Assembly: GCA_022266195.1 (NCBI GenBank) | Contig: WHVY01000002.1 | Coordinates: 11,299,001-11,363,000 of the forward strand | DNA length: 64,000 nucleotides | From: Tetranychus cinnabarinus | Lineage: Eukaryota; Arthropoda; Arachnida; Trombidiformes; Tetranychidae | Direction: 5' to 3' | In this document: piece after piece, positions 1 to 13,084 of the stretch | Numbering within the stretch: position 1 is the stretch's first letter | Layout: each line of letters starts with the position of its first letter | Position numbers and translations under genes: made by a program | Notes under the pieces: model-generated | Seen by the model: only the letters and a program-made list of their open reading frames with translations | Databases searched by the model: none | What the model was told of the DNA's origin: nothing

Positions 1-812
1 GAAAAAGGTTGAACAAGTAAACAAAGTGTCTAAATGGTTAGTGAACAAAAAAGAAGTCGAAAAAAAAGTTCACCAAAATCGATACAAAAACGAAGGAAAG
101 AAAATCCCAAAAACGAAAAGAAATGTAAAAATCATTTTCTTGGCTCATTCAAGTTCATCAATAGCATCATGAAAGAAAAAGGTTGAAAAATGAGGAAAAA
201 ACATGAAATTATTTTCTTTCCACTTCACCTTCTGTAATGCAATAAAAGTACAAAAATGATGAAAATAATGATAATGAAGAGTTTGATGAGAAAAGATGAT
301 TAAACAAAAAAAGTGAAGGAATTTTGTGTCGATATGATGTGAAAGATGTTGAAGGTATCACTTAAACCTGAATAAAATATCATTTGCTTTTGCGCTTCCA
401 TTAAAAGTGTACATCATTTTTTACGAGCTTTTAGCTTTTTCCTCTCTTCAACCCAACATGTTCCTCATCCCCATCATCATCCTTCTTTCCCTTTCATCTT
501 CCATGAAAATTCTTGACATCTTTTTCCATCACTTTATCATCATCATCTTTTTCCTCTATCAATTTGTAACTCTGTTCGTTTGCCTTTGAATCGCAAGATG
601 AAACCATTTTTTCATCTCCAAAAGTTGAGCGCAAACTCGACTCGAGAAGTCTTGTTTTTTCCTTCGATAATTTTTCACAACAATTCTGACTGAATTCATC
701 TTCCTTCATCATGCCAAGTCACCTCATATTCGCCATTTTCCTTATCATCTCGCAACTCTCAACAGTCTGAATCAATAATTTATCTCTTTTTTTATTTCAT
801 TTTCCTTTTCCA

Positions 813-955
813 CTTGACCACTCTTGACCATCATCTTTACTTGAAATTGTGCCTCAATTTTTTTCTTCACAAACAGTCTCATATAGAAGAGTTTTCCTTC
901 TCTGTAATATATCAATGCTTGACCATGTTGACCATGTTGACCAGCCTTGACCATT
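813..955. repeat. Cluster of TTGACCA words, partly in 9-bp tandem
   Basis: Six TTGACCA words lie within about 140 bases. Four are nearly contiguous at about 917-953, three of them as a 9-bp unit TTGACCATG. More TGACCA/TGGTCA words follow to about 1650. TGACC is a nuclear-receptor half-site core, so this could be regulatory or simply a degenerate minisatellite. Confidence 0.5.
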
Positions 956-2737
956 CGATCATGCCAACCCTTTTAATCATTCATCTAACCCTCTAATCAA
1001 GATGAACATCATCATCTAGCAAGCTTTTCCTTGTATACCATTATTGTCCATTATCGGGGTCAGCCAGTTAAAAGAATGTCCAAGCTAATGTTTCTATTCA
1101 ATTAACTTGTAGAAATGACCAGAGAAAAAAGAAAGTAAATTCAATGACCAGACCAACAGGCGAAAGTGATTAAAGGAGAGAAAAGCGAAAAAAAAATGTT
1201 GAACAAACAAGAGTCAAAAGTTGTAATAATGCAATGATGATATTATCTTGAATATCAAACAACATTAAACTGGACAATGTTGACTGGTCAAAAACAGAGT
1301 TGACCTTTTGTCACAAAAGTTAAACTCAATTCTCATCTACTTTGCTGACCATTTCTCACAGTCTCTCATAGAGTATAACAGTGTTTTTAACCCCATCCAA
1401 CTTTTACTGTTAGACACGAACAAAAACTTGATCCATTTAAAATGACTAAATGACCATTCAACTGACCAGTCAATATTATCAAAGTGAAAGAAAAAGAAGA
1501 AAAGATTGCGAAAAGAAAACAATCCACTTTTATCATTTAACCTCATCTGAATCAAATCATTTTACCCTTTAACTGATTGTCCACCCATTTGCATTCATAC
1601 AATTGACCTTTTACCATTAACTTTTCTTGCTCCATCATTGATGCATCTTTAACCATCAACTAAGTGACCCTTGAATCTAAATCAATAATCACTTTCAACC
1701 TTTTCTCATCTTCATCGCCATCATCAGTAAAGTGTTAAAAGTAGTTAAAATGATTGACTTTTTGATCAACATTGAAAGTAACCAGAAAAATTCTGGGATC
1801 AACTATTATTTACCTGTTTTCCTCTTACCTTTACATTTATCATGATTATAGACAAAAGATTTTAGCTCTTTAGCAAACTTTTTTTGTTACCTTTTACCTA
1901 CATTTATGCCCATTACCTTTACATTTGCAACAGAAACCTGCAACAATTAAATCAGAAAACTCATCAAGGTAATTTGATGATTATTCATTTTTGCTAAACA
2001 TTTCTTCAGCACTATTGAACAGAACTTTTTTTATCAAGTAAATGATGAAAAAAGAAGTTGTTCAAATGATACTCAAAGATGATAAGTGTAATCAAATTAA
2101 ATTGCCTCTTCACAGGTAAAAGCAGTTAAAAACAAAAGCCAGGTAAACAAAAATTCAACATTTAACTTTTGTTTCGCCAACCTTTCTTGTTCCTTTAAAC
2201 ATGTAATTTTACATAAAAAATCAGGTTGTACTAGTTGAACAAGGTACAACTACGAAAGTTGCGTGTTCAGTTAGGTAACATGGTAAATGTGTAACAAATA
2301 TAATTGTTTTTATTAACATTTGCCTTTCAGATTATTAGCTATTAGTTTCAATTGTCATTGAGAAAATCATGATTTTTCATTAAAAATTGTTTCCGGTTGC
2401 ATTAAACAGGGAGAGAGAGAGAGAGGAATTAATTTGATGAGGATAAAGAGGATGAATTAGTTGAATTGCGTGCTCTATAAGCATATATGAAATATGATGT
2501 TGGATTAAAATGGATGCAATAATAGCAATAGTAATGATAATAATCGCCCGCAGAGTCCTGTCGACAGTAAGACCCATTCCTTTGATTCGAGCAAGACTGA
2601 TACTGAGACTGGTGATGATCAAGATCAAGATCAGGATGAGAGAAGAAAGAAGAAGAAGAAAAATGAAGACCACACACAAGCATATAGAGAGCGCGTTCGT
2701 TTTTTCCAATACATGTCTCTTTTGCTAAGGAAAAGTT

Positions 2738-2762
2738 GATGATGATGATGATGATGATGATG
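2738..2762. repeat. (GAT)n microsatellite
   Basis: About eight uninterrupted GAT units. Similar short GAT/ATC runs occur through the window, for example near 3260, 34250 and 36290. Confidence 0.9.
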
Positions 2763-2908
2763 CCATGAGAAATGAAGAGAAGGAGAAACAACTTGGTGTT
2801 ACTTGTTTCCTCTTTTTTTTTCAATTTTTGCAAACTTATTTGCAAGTAGCATTCAACAGGGCCGAGTTACAAGGGGCTTTACCTGTTGTTGCTCTTGGCT
2901 GTTGAAAG

Positions 2909-2934
2909 ATTAGGTTAGGTTAAGTTAGGTTAGG
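2909..2934 (+). repeat. Short interstitial TTAGG tract
   Basis: Five consecutive five-base units match or nearly match TTAGG, the common arthropod telomere repeat; the third unit is TTAAG. The tract is only 26 bases and lies far from any visible chromosome end, inside the presumed T-box intron. It may be chance, or a relic of telomere-type repair. Confidence 0.6.
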
Positions 2935-4328
2935 ATTGATCATCATCATTTAACAAGAGTTGTAAGATTCAGTGACCTTGTTTAGTGTGCAACGGCAAAC
3001 AAACAAACAAAACAAAAAAAAACTCGATTGCTAATCACCTCAACGATCAGATAAGAGTAATTGAAATGAATAGCAACCATAAAATTATAGTCTGCCATTT
3101 CTTTGTCATCATCTTCTGTCTGATTCAAAGGGTTATTTAAAACTGACAAGTTTGATTGGTGAGAGAAGAAGAGACAAAGTGAGAGGAAAAGACGCAAAGA
3201 CAAAGAGAAGAAGGCAAAGTGTTTGAGGAAAGAAGGTGATATTTTCTTGATTAGTCAAGAGGATGATGATGATGATGAGAAGAAGAAGAAAAAGCCTTGC
3301 AAGAGAGTGGGATGAGTTGCAAAGAGAGATGCTTCGGCTTGGCTGGTGAACACAAGATAGTTTAAGATGTACAGATAGCAATAGGTATTAGCGTAGAGTC
3401 GGTCCTTTTTCTTGTCTCTCACTATCTTCTCAATCTTTCTTTTCAGTCCTTATCTTCGTCTTTTTTCTCGAGTCATTCCTATTGCTATGTATATCACCAT
3501 TGTACCTTAAATTATTAAAAGAAGAGGACAACAATTTTTATCAGTCCCATCTAAGTCGAGCCATGTTTCTTGGGAAGAAGAAGAAGAAGAGACGAAGATG
3601 AGAAAAGAGAGAAGTGTCATTGAGAAGAAGATGATTTTAAAAGGATAAACGCTGCAAAGTTGAGTGAGAGAAAAAAGCTCAAAGAATTGTTATTGAATCG
3701 TTGTTATTGTCAAGCAAATTGTCTCGTGGCTTATTCATCATCTTCCGTTCCCTTCTCCGTTTTTTCTCATCATTTTCACTTCTTTCAATCCACCCATATC
3801 ATCACATTGATGATGTTGATGAGGATAAAAACCATCATTCATTTAACTTGCATAATCAATTGAACACAATGACACAACAAAAGAATCAATTGGAAAGATC
3901 AATTTCATAACATTGATCAAAATGTTGTCAATTGTTGTAATCATGTTTCATGTGTAAAGGTCCAACTCTAATTAATTTACAATTAAGGTTGAAAACAGAA
4001 TTTTGAATCGACTTTTTTTCTTGCTTTTCTGTACATTTAAATAGTTTTGTATGGCTGATTGAGTGTTGCTTATGAGTTGAACATTTCTGGAAATGCTGAA
4101 CAGCTCAAGGCGATATTATCTTGTGTAATTAACAGTTAATAGTCTGTCTTTAGTTTGATTGTTCAATTTTGTTATAGCTTTCAATGGAGTTTAAACAGTT
4201 TTTTCACTTGATGTTTTTAATGAGTGTGTGTGTGTTGAATGGAATCTGATTGGGAAATTTCAATCCTGAAACATTTGACGAAGTTTTGGTTTCATTTGAA
4301 AGTTTAAGTGAAATTTGAAATTACTTAC

Positions 4329-4621
4329 CGTCCTGATTTTGTGATGACCATTTCGGTTCCAAGTGCATGAAACTTTTCCCATAAATCTTTAGATTCAAGG
4401 GACACCTTGGGATCATCTTCAATCCCATCATCCTCAAAGGGTTGATCATTTAACTGATGTCCAGCAATGGCTTCTGGAGTTGGAAAAACAGATCTCATTG
4501 AGTTGGTAAAAAGTCCAGGTATATGTGATTCAAGGGCTGTTAAAGCTGAAAAATATGATGAAGGTGGTTGACGATAATTAAAATCCGATGGCCGGAAAAA
4601 ATAAGGCTGTTGATAGGCCAT
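4329..4621 (-). CDS. bi: T-box transcription factor, TBX2/3 (bifid/optomotor-blind) type, first coding exon
   Basis: The exon encodes 97 complete codons from ATG at 4619-4621. It opens with MAY..FRPSDF, resembling the conserved MAYHPF..RPADF start of TBX2/TBX3 proteins. A variable linker follows, then an acidic EDDPKVSLESKDLW segment at residues 69-81 and the start of the T-box, LGTEMVITKSGR at residues 87-98. It stops at a consensus donor (CG|GTAAGT) that splits an arginine codon, the usual place where the first coding exon of T-box genes ends. The rest of the DNA-binding domain would lie to the left, outside the window. TBX2/3 proteins are nuclear regulators, usually repressors, that bind TCACACCT-type sites in patterning. 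An upstream in-frame TTG lengthens the frame but is not a credible start. The TBX2/3 assignment rests on the N-terminal motif and EDDPKV. Confidence 0.85.
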
Positions 4622-4908
4622 TTTCAGTAGGTTGAAGTGTAATAATGGAAACAAAAAAATCCAAACAAACAACAAAGCACAAGATTATTACCAAACGAAA
4701 TAAGCGCAAAACTTGTAATTAGTGGCACAATAAATACAAGCCAAGATGATGTTGATGAGGATGATGATATCGATGATGTTGTTGATTATGATGAAACATT
4801 AACTCACATAGAGAAAGATACTGAAAGAGACTGAAAGAGAGAAAGAGAGAAAAGAAGAAAAAAAAGTAACTAGCAAAAAAAGAGGTTGATGTGTTGATGA
4901 TGTTGAAT

Positions 4909-4950
4909 GTGGTGGTGGTGGTGGTGGTGTTGGTGGTGGTGATGATGATG
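4909..4950. repeat. (GGT)n/(GAT)n microsatellite
   Basis: Repeated GGT units interrupted by single-base changes and ending in GAT units. It lies in the presumed 5' UTR of the T-box gene. Confidence 0.85.
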
Positions 4951-5150
4951 GGCAAAAGAAGAGATGAAAAGGAGGAAAAAGAAGAAGAAAAAAAAGTATG
5001 AACTTGAGATTGAGTAAAGGCGTTTGCGCGCTTTCAAAGTGCGAATCTTGACGTTGTTAACTGAGAAAAATGAGAGGAAAACTGTGAGACAACTGGGGCT
5101 AGGAGAGAGAGTAAAAGCCTCGCCTCGTTTTGTTGTGCTGTTAGCAGCTA

Positions 5151-5160
5151 AGGTTATAAG
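5151..5160 (-). promoter_or_regulatory. Candidate TATA box for the T-box gene
   Basis: The minus strand reads CTTATAACCT about 530 bases upstream of the ATG, inside the locally GC-richer stretch. This would put transcription start near 5120-5130 and give a leader of about 500 bases. It is a single motif without transcript support; another A/T-rich core lies near 5265. Confidence 0.25.
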
Positions 5161-5400
5161 GCAGACACCTCCTTTTGCAAGAGGCAGAGCAAGGCTTTAC
5201 ACACACACAGCTCACAGTCACACCACCAGCTTCAACTCTGGCTCCACAGCCAATCCAAATATATCAAGGGGAAGGCAAAACTCCTCCTTTCCTTACCAGT
5301 TGAACCAGCCTATAGAGAGATGAATGAGCTTCCTCATCCAACATCATCCAGACTCCTCCTATAAGAACTTTTTTTTTCTCTCTTCATCTCTCTCTCTCTC

Positions 5401-8400
5401 TTCTTTTTTTGCTGAAACTTATCTTCCTCTTCAATCATCATCATCACCATCTCTCTTCAGTCTCTTTTAACAGCCTCTTTTCACAGGCTCTTACCCTTCA
5501 GATGTATATGTACTAATCATTTTAATAATATTATCAACAACATTGCTAATCATTAATAATTAGAGGTCAAAATGCAACATTATGTAAACTTCAAATATTG
5601 TTTCAGACTTTTTCCTTTTCTTCACAACTTTAGTTCATTTTTTTGCTCAATTTCATCATTCATTAAAAGTTCATTTCAACTTACAGTTTAGCTTCATTAT
5701 TCAACTGCATTTTCATTGAGCAAATCTTGTCATTTTCAAAGTGAACCAACTCATTACTGTTGCAAGATATTTCCTTTCAACAGAAGTTCAGTAAAGAATA
5801 GAAATTTGTTGAGATTTTCTCAGCTTTTTTTGTGTCTTTTTTCAATTCTATTTTTGAAATCAGATTAATTGAATAGTAAGATGCTAATTATAGCAAAAAG
5901 AGATTTTCTGTTTGCTGGATAATTTGATCAAAATGCCTATTTGAATGGATTAAAAGGACTAAGAGTCGCAAAAAGCGACATTTAATTTGACCAAACAACA
6001 GATTTCCTGGTTCATCGCAAATGCAAGGTAAACGGAAATTAAATGTTGTTCCGGTTGAGAATAACTTTTGGCTCCTTCAATGGTAACCAATATTATGAAC
6101 AAGAATAACAATTTCGTCTTTTCCGGATGCCTTTTCATTCCCTTAGGATAGTGAAATTCAATATCATCATAATGCTGCCATTGTAACCAGTAAAATGTTT
6201 CTAGCATTAAAATATCAACTAACTGGGATTGTGATCCACTTTTGCTTAATTAATGAAACCTTAGTTATCGTTGACCATTCACTCGACTCGCCATTTTCAC
6301 CAAACTTTCATTAATTGCAACAAGAGACTGAGATAATTGATGTCTAACCAATACTGGACCCAAGACCAGCTCGATCCAAACTTGATCTTTCCTCATGATT
6401 CTCATGTCGACTAAGCTTTGTTATTTGGGTTCAACTTGGTTATCATGAGATGAGAATGAAAAGGAATGAAAATGTTTGCCAAAGAAACGCGTTTTTTTAA
6501 TTTTCTTGACTCTTTAGTTGTTCCTTGTTCTTGTCTCTTTAATTAAGTTAAGAAGACACTTTGAGCAACTTTTGTTAACATTGTTATCAAATGAAGATGC
6601 TCAACCTTTTGCCTCGAGGTTTATCATCTTAACAAATAAGATGATGAAAGATGGTAAAAATAACAGAATTAGATGAAACAAAAAGATTGTTTATCAATGT
6701 AAGAAAGAGGTAAGTTGTTTGATTTTGTGAGTTTTTTTTCAACAAAAACAGTTGATTTTGCACAGTTGCTGGTTCGAGCTAATTGCAATCCTTTTTTGGC
6801 CCTTATTTACTTGTGGTTGAGCTGTTCAAATAAGATGAACAGGAAAAAGAAAAAACAAAATTATTTCATTTCTCAGTCGAAAAGGTTGAACAACTTTCTG
6901 AATCTCCTTAGGCTGAAAACAGGGCAAACAGTTGAAGGAACCAAAAAAACAGTCTTTTAAGCCATTCGAGTGTTTCTAGTTTTTTATTTGTAACTTTTTT
7001 CCGTGTTTCCTTGTTGAGTCTTTTGCTTGTTTAAACAATTGCTTTTACAGTTTATTTTGAAATAATGTTTCATTATTCAATATTTGACATTTCAATGGAT
7101 AATTAATCAAAAATGTACCTTCAGAATCAGATTATCGATTAGTTCACAATCCATCAAGAATTGTTACTTTCTTATTGCAAGGACGAACCAAATCAAATCT
7201 TTAAATGTTGACATTTTAATTGCAGCACAAAGCGCCATCTATTAGTGATTAACAATGTAAAAGAAATGTTGAAAATCGAGAAAATTGTTCGGAACTTTTA
7301 CGACTTTAGTTTCATCCAAATTTTTGCTTTTCATTTCTCGATTTTAGTTTCTTTTTTCCTGAACAGACAAAACTAATCTTCGAGTTTCAATCTCGATAAT
7401 AATCCGAAATAGCACACATTGAAGTGTCCATTTCTTCGAGAGCAAGATTAACAATCAAAGGAAAAGGATTTTTGGAGCTTTTTTTAGGCAAAAGATCATT
7501 TTTTAATCGATTTTGTTCAGAAATTTTTGGTCATTTCAAGTATTTTCCATGCTTAAGAATCAAAGATTAAAAAGAATTTTTTTTCTGTTTTCAGTTTTAT
7601 CGATAGCTTTATTTTCAAACCAAAATCAAATGCAAGTTGTAAGTGTAAAAGCGTTTAGTGTTTCGTCTGCTTCGAGTTCATTTCCGATGAAATTTTTTGG
7701 CCAATAGTTATTTCAGAATTGACGAAATGACAAAAATGGAAAAATTGGTGACGAGTTGAAGAGGAAAAATGAATTTTTGTATGAACTTTCACTCGATTTC
7801 ATTGAAAAGATTTTTACTTCTCTTGCATTGGCAATGAAAATGGATTTTTTATTGAAATAAATGTCATTTGATGATGTTTTTGAATGTTACTTTGAGTGAA
7901 AAATCACATAAAGGTAAGATGCCGAAAGATGTTGATGAAAGTGGCAAGTGAAAGGCAGAAGAAGAAGAAGAGATTTTTGATAACGATAATGATGAGAATG
8001 ATGATGAATTTTAAGTTGACAACTTTCACTGACTTTTGCTTAAAGGAATTTGCTTATTCACTGATGAAATTGGGTATAAAAAAAAGTACGACCATGAGAA
8101 GGACTGGTTCAGATTTTTCTCTCTTTACTTCTTTATTCCTCCATCATCAACTTGTTTCATCTTTTCTTCTTGTTACCTGTCTTATCAGGCAAAAAAAGGA
8201 AGAAAGGCAAAAAAAGGTAAAGACAAGATTATATCACGTAATCTGCAAGTAAAGAAAAGTAAAGAAATGATGAGAAAAGGTAAGTGGAAGATAACGGCAG
8301 ATAAAGAGAAGAGAAGATGAAAGAGCAAGATAACAGTAGCAAGATTAAGATACAGAGAGATGGAAATGAGCAAAGGCGACTCAAAATGGTCACTTGATTA

Positions 8401-11400
8401 TGAGGAAATTAACAGGCAAAGTTCATGAAAAATTGATGAGGATAAAGATGAGCATCAAGTAGAGATTAGTGCTTCTCTCAATATTCAATTTTTTTGGACA
8501 AAATTGACTGTTTATTATGCGAATGTGTGATTTGGTGAAAAATCAAGATTCGCTTAAAGTTGATTCGTCTTTCAATGACAAATCTTTTGATCGTTCAATT
8601 GAATGATAGGTAAAGGTGAACTGTGAAAAAGTGGAAAAGACTTGATGGGCAATTAAACAAGATGATGATGATAGCTGATGATAGTTTTAAAGAGAAAATG
8701 GAGAAACTTGATTTTTTCGGTTTCGGTGGTAAAAAAGTTAACTTGAAATCATGATAAAGTAATCATAAGCTCAAAATGAATCAATCATCAAAAGAAGAAG
8801 AAGAAAAAGTTTAAGCTTTTTTGGGATTGGGAAGCAAATTGCAGTATTATTATTAATAAACAACAAGGCAAAACCTTGATCATTTGCTTTCCTCTCTCAA
8901 CGTTGATTGCAATTAATTTTGCTGTCACACACACACACAAACCTTCATCTTCTTTGCTTACAAATAATCTTTGATATTAAACTTTCCTTTGTACAATTTT
9001 TACTCTTCTATTCAATCTTTTCCTTTCCAGTATTACTTTCATATCATCTTTCATCATCATCATCATCTGATCATCTTCCTCCTCATCAACTCCTCTTACA
9101 TCCCACCCTCAACAGCATGAAGTCCTTCTCAATGGAGTAACTCATGCTAATATGGTTCATCATCATCAACATCATCACCAACAGAGAGCCAGAGAGAAGA
9201 GATTAAATGTTAACCTTTTTAGTTTCCTTTGCTGATTAACTTGACCTGATTCAAAGCCATGAACACAGTCAAAATCAATGGTCAATCATCTCATGAGATT
9301 TCAATGTTTCAGTGTCAAAGTTTCATTTACAAATCACCTTTAAATGTAAACTTTAACTGTTAATTGCAAGAAAAGTAAATAACTGTTATTTTCACCTCAA
9401 TCATAACCAATTGCCAACCCATTAGGATCGACTCTTGGGTCACATTTAAAAGGCTCATCAGGCTCAACTAACGATACCAACAAACATGTTCACAATTAGT
9501 TTAATGGTTGCAATCATCATTCAAATTAGCCGTTTAATTGAACATGTCCAAGTGCTCATAAGTGACCAGCCACAATTAAACTCATCTAATTGCAACAATA
9601 AACACAATCACCATGGTTAAAGCTGAAAAACAAACCATCAAAGGTGAAAAAGGTGATCAATGGAAATCAAATGATGAAAAAGTTTGAGTAACATGAAAAC
9701 ACATGAAATCTCAATTCAAGTTTACTCTATCTGATAAATCTGAACCATTTTTTCAAAGTTTTTCAGAAAAAATTTTTCTTCATTCTTTGATTCTTTTTTT
9801 TGCTAAAATCGAATGTACAAAAAATGAACTCAATTTTTTGCCTGAATAATAATAATGATTAAGGTATTACCTTTTTGGGTGGTAAAAGGCATCAGAAAAG
9901 ACAAGGTGAATCTCATTGGGAGTGTCAGTTGGAAACATGTATTATCCAGGTAAACTTGTACTTAACTCGATACTTTTTTTTCTCATTCAAATACATTCTA
10001 TTATTATTATCATTATTAATAACAGGTAATGTTATGCAGTAAACGGACTTGATATTATTACTGACAATACCTTGAAGGGTTCAGCTCAACCTAAGGGCAT
10101 GAAGTATATGAAAAAAGGCAAGAAAATGGAAATTGATCAGAAAAGGAAAAAAAAATTTGTCCAGAAATCTCTAGTTGACCATTCAGTTTTAACAAACAAA
10201 TTTTTCTCTTTTAACCTGAACAATTGAAACATTGTTTCTGGTCAACACGGGACTGAACATAATGGCAACCATTGAAGTTTCAAGCAAAAAATGAACAAAA
10301 TGTAAACTGAAAACAAGAATAAATTGAAATTCTGATTTCTTGTTGAAAATTCAATTTCTCATTAAAATCACTAAATTTCCGGTCATTTTCTCAGCACAAT
10401 CGATCATGACTATCAGACTTGAATTATGAATGCAAGATTGATTAAAATTTTGCAAAGTTGAAGAAAAGCAGAAAATTTAAATTTAAAGTTCATTTTTCAA
10501 GTTCAATTTCAAAACCAGATTCACAACAATCATGCAAATGAACTTGAATGAAACTCTGAATAAAATCATGTTACAACTGCAATCGAATGTTAACCTTTTT
10601 CAGATTAATTTCGGTTACCATTTTGATTAATGTTGATTAATTATTTCGACAACATTCGAGTTGACAAAGTAACAAACGATTCGAACCTTTTTCACGTTCA
10701 AATTTTTTTCATTCTTTCCATGATAACAATGAATATCTATAGTTAATTAATGACCTTACAAAATGTACTTGTGTCTGGATTTGGATTGTTGACTTCAATG
10801 TAGATATAAAAAAAGACGAGTGTTGAACAAAATTTTTACTCCATTCACTTGAAGGTTACACATGAGAAGTAATGAGTATCTTGTTGATCATCTAATTCAG
10901 ATAGCTTTTCATGTTTCCTCTGATATTCATTACGGAATCACATGAATAAAGATTATATGAGATGCTAAACAACACACAAAAAGTAGCCAAAGTTACGCCT
11001 CATCTTTCTTTCCCTTCGTTCAACATTCATCTTTTCATTTACCATTAATAGTAATTTCTTCTTCTTCTTTTCATCATCATCATGATGATCATCATTTTGA
11101 TCATCTTTCCTCCACTTGTTTCCAGGTTAATGATTCTGTCGCTTTCCTTGCCATCATCATTACATCCTCTTAACATTCATTATTATTATACAACTATTAT
11201 TATCATTTTGACTGGTTATTATTATCATAATGAATGTTGAAGAAACAAAAGAAGAAAAAAATGAGAGAAAAAAATTGTTCTTTCTCTTCACTCTTCAATA
11301 CGTTCATTGGTCAGTCACACTGGACATAGACTAATGTTGTGCCAGGAATGGGCAGGTTTGATCAGCCTAATATCGCAGCTCTCAATATTAAACAGCTTCA

Positions 11401-12380
11401 CGTTATTAATAATATTCGAGTCTTTCATTAGTCGAAGGGAAGGGAAAAACTCGGGTGGACTTGAAATGTCATTAAATGGACAACATGGAAAAAGCGAAGT
11501 GGAACCGAACTATTATTATTCAGAGATTGTCTGATTCAACCAGAAAATAACTGCTAATGATGAATATTTTGTTTGTCCAATCCTGATTAACTTGCAACAA
11601 TGGTTGGAAAAGGAAAGGAAAATGGAAAAAGCTCGAAACGAAAATGGCTTTTCTTTCGTTTCATTTTTTTTGCTGCTTCTTTTGGCCTCTTATCATGGCG
11701 TTGACCATCTTGTTTTAACATGGCAAGTGAGTGATAAAACTGTCACACTGATATTGAGATGAGAGGACAAAAGTGGGATCAACTAAAATGTCAACAGTCA
11801 TCTTCGTCATTATGATAGTGAAACATTTTCACTCAAATCTTTACTTGTATCTTTGCTTGAAAAAACACTCCCAATTCATTTCAGATTATCTTAAGTTGAA
11901 TGAGCTTTTAAGCTTTCCTTTCATGTTCACCTTTTTTTCACTTTTCATCTTTTATCTTTTTCTTTGCTTCTTCTTCATCTTTATTTTTTCTTCCTTGCTT
12001 ATGGAAATTATCTTGTCTTTGAAACTTTTTTTCCTCTTCTTTTTGCTCTTTCTGACCATTTTATAGCATCACTATTTGATACAACTGATGATACTGACCA
12101 CCAACAAGTCGGCCAATTAACAGGACAAGAAGAAGATTGTTTTTGCCTTGTAATCTTAAGAGATTCAGACAAGTGGAAATGTTTTAACTTTGTGTGTCTT
12201 TATCCATGTTTATCATGTTAACATGATGCTGATGATTTGGAGCATTTAGAGAAATAATGTGACCCAAAGTGAGAATGGAAAATGAGCAAGAGAGGAATGA
12301 TATTGCAGGGAGTTTTTGTTATTTGATAAGCAAATTAAATTATTCCAAATCAGTGGCAACATTGAACATGATAATGATAG
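5401..12380. other. Long gene-poor spacer
   Basis: I see no frame with family resemblance or a convincing exon. The sequence is A+T rich with CT/GA tracts, ATC repeats, a short CA run near 8930, and scattered AGGTAA and CAGGTA words (about 9948, 10023). It could hold regulatory DNA of the T-box gene, whose presumed start faces away from it. Confidence 0.5.
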
Positions 12381-12599
12381 GGTGAAAAAAGTTTGACGAA
12401 AAAATGCAATTTTGTCATGAAAGATGATAAGATCAATGTTGATGCTGAATAAACGGAGCGAAATTTTAATTTCTCATTCTCTAAGTCAACTCGATTGTGA
12501 ATATTAACAAAATTAAGTCGATACTTTACACTGTTTGATGAAATCCATTACAATGTTCGTCAGCGCGATGATCATTTTGTATTAGATATCAAATGTTTC

Positions 12600-13065
12600 G
12601 ATACAGTAAATTACTTAGATGGAGTCAGCCTTGAAGAATGTAGAGAACCGTTTACATATTGAAAAGGCCACTAGTCGTAAAAGAAAGTGTTAAGAGTTAA
12701 TCCTTTAAGAATGGGCCAGACAATGTTAAGAATAACGAAGACGGTGAAAATTTTGAGCGATTCAACAATTCTTTTTCGTGTTATAATAAGGCAAAAAATA
12801 GTGTAGATCAACTACACCTGATCAGGTTCATGAAGTCGTGAGAGCTGCATCTCAGGCATCTCTCATAATTGTAAAAGTTATTAAAAGAAAATGCAGTCTT
12901 ATATTAATAAATGTATCCAGACAGAAGTTATTGTTTCTTAAAATTGTGTCTTGTTCGGAATTTTCACCGTCTTCTTTATTCTTAACATTGTCTGGCCCAC
13001 TCTTAAAGGATTAACTCTTAACACTTTCTTTTACGACCTTCTTCTCTTCAATATTTACACTTTCT
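12600..13065. repeat. Imperfect inverted repeat with about 200-base loop
   Basis: An arm at about 12673-12757 is repeated in reverse complement at about 12955-13040, with roughly 80 near-identical bases and weaker similarity extending outward. The unit is flanked by two diverged direct copies of another segment (about 12400-12525 and 13133-13250). This is the structure expected of a fold-back or MITE-like element. No target duplication could be fixed. Confidence 0.6.
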
Positions 13066-13084
13066 TTTTCTTAAAGCTGTCTCC

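Larger units (their letters stand above)
1..4328 (-). other. First intron of the T-box gene (partial), no exon recognised
   Basis: This stretch follows the splice donor at 4323-4328 of the T-box exon and is read as its first intron, running off the left edge. I looked for the rest of the T-box (MFP..KVRV, the DNA-contact region) and found no matching frame. It holds simple A/G-rich and GAT-type repeats, clustered TTGACCA words (813-955), a short TTAGG tract (2909-2934) and many AGGTAA/TTACCT words. Long first introns are common in developmental regulators, so cis-regulatory sequence is likely here, but none is proven. Confidence 0.5.
4622..5400 (-). other. 5' flank and presumed 5' UTR of the T-box gene
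   Basis: The region is locally richer in G+C at 5020-5330 than its surroundings and holds a GGT microsatellite (4909-4950) and CT/GA-rich tracts. A plus-strand open frame across 5024-5323 has no ATG start and no family resemblance, so I treat the composition as promoter-proximal rather than coding. Confidence 0.4.

Noticed and set aside
2380..2845. Minus-strand open frames of 109-138 codons
   Set aside because: They come from GAT/ATC repeats and hydrophobic low-complexity sequence, with no family resemblance or exon signals.
5024..5323. Plus-strand 99-codon frame in GC-richer DNA
   Set aside because: It starts at TTG, ends in low-complexity sequence and lies in the presumed promoter or leader of the T-box gene; no homology recognised.
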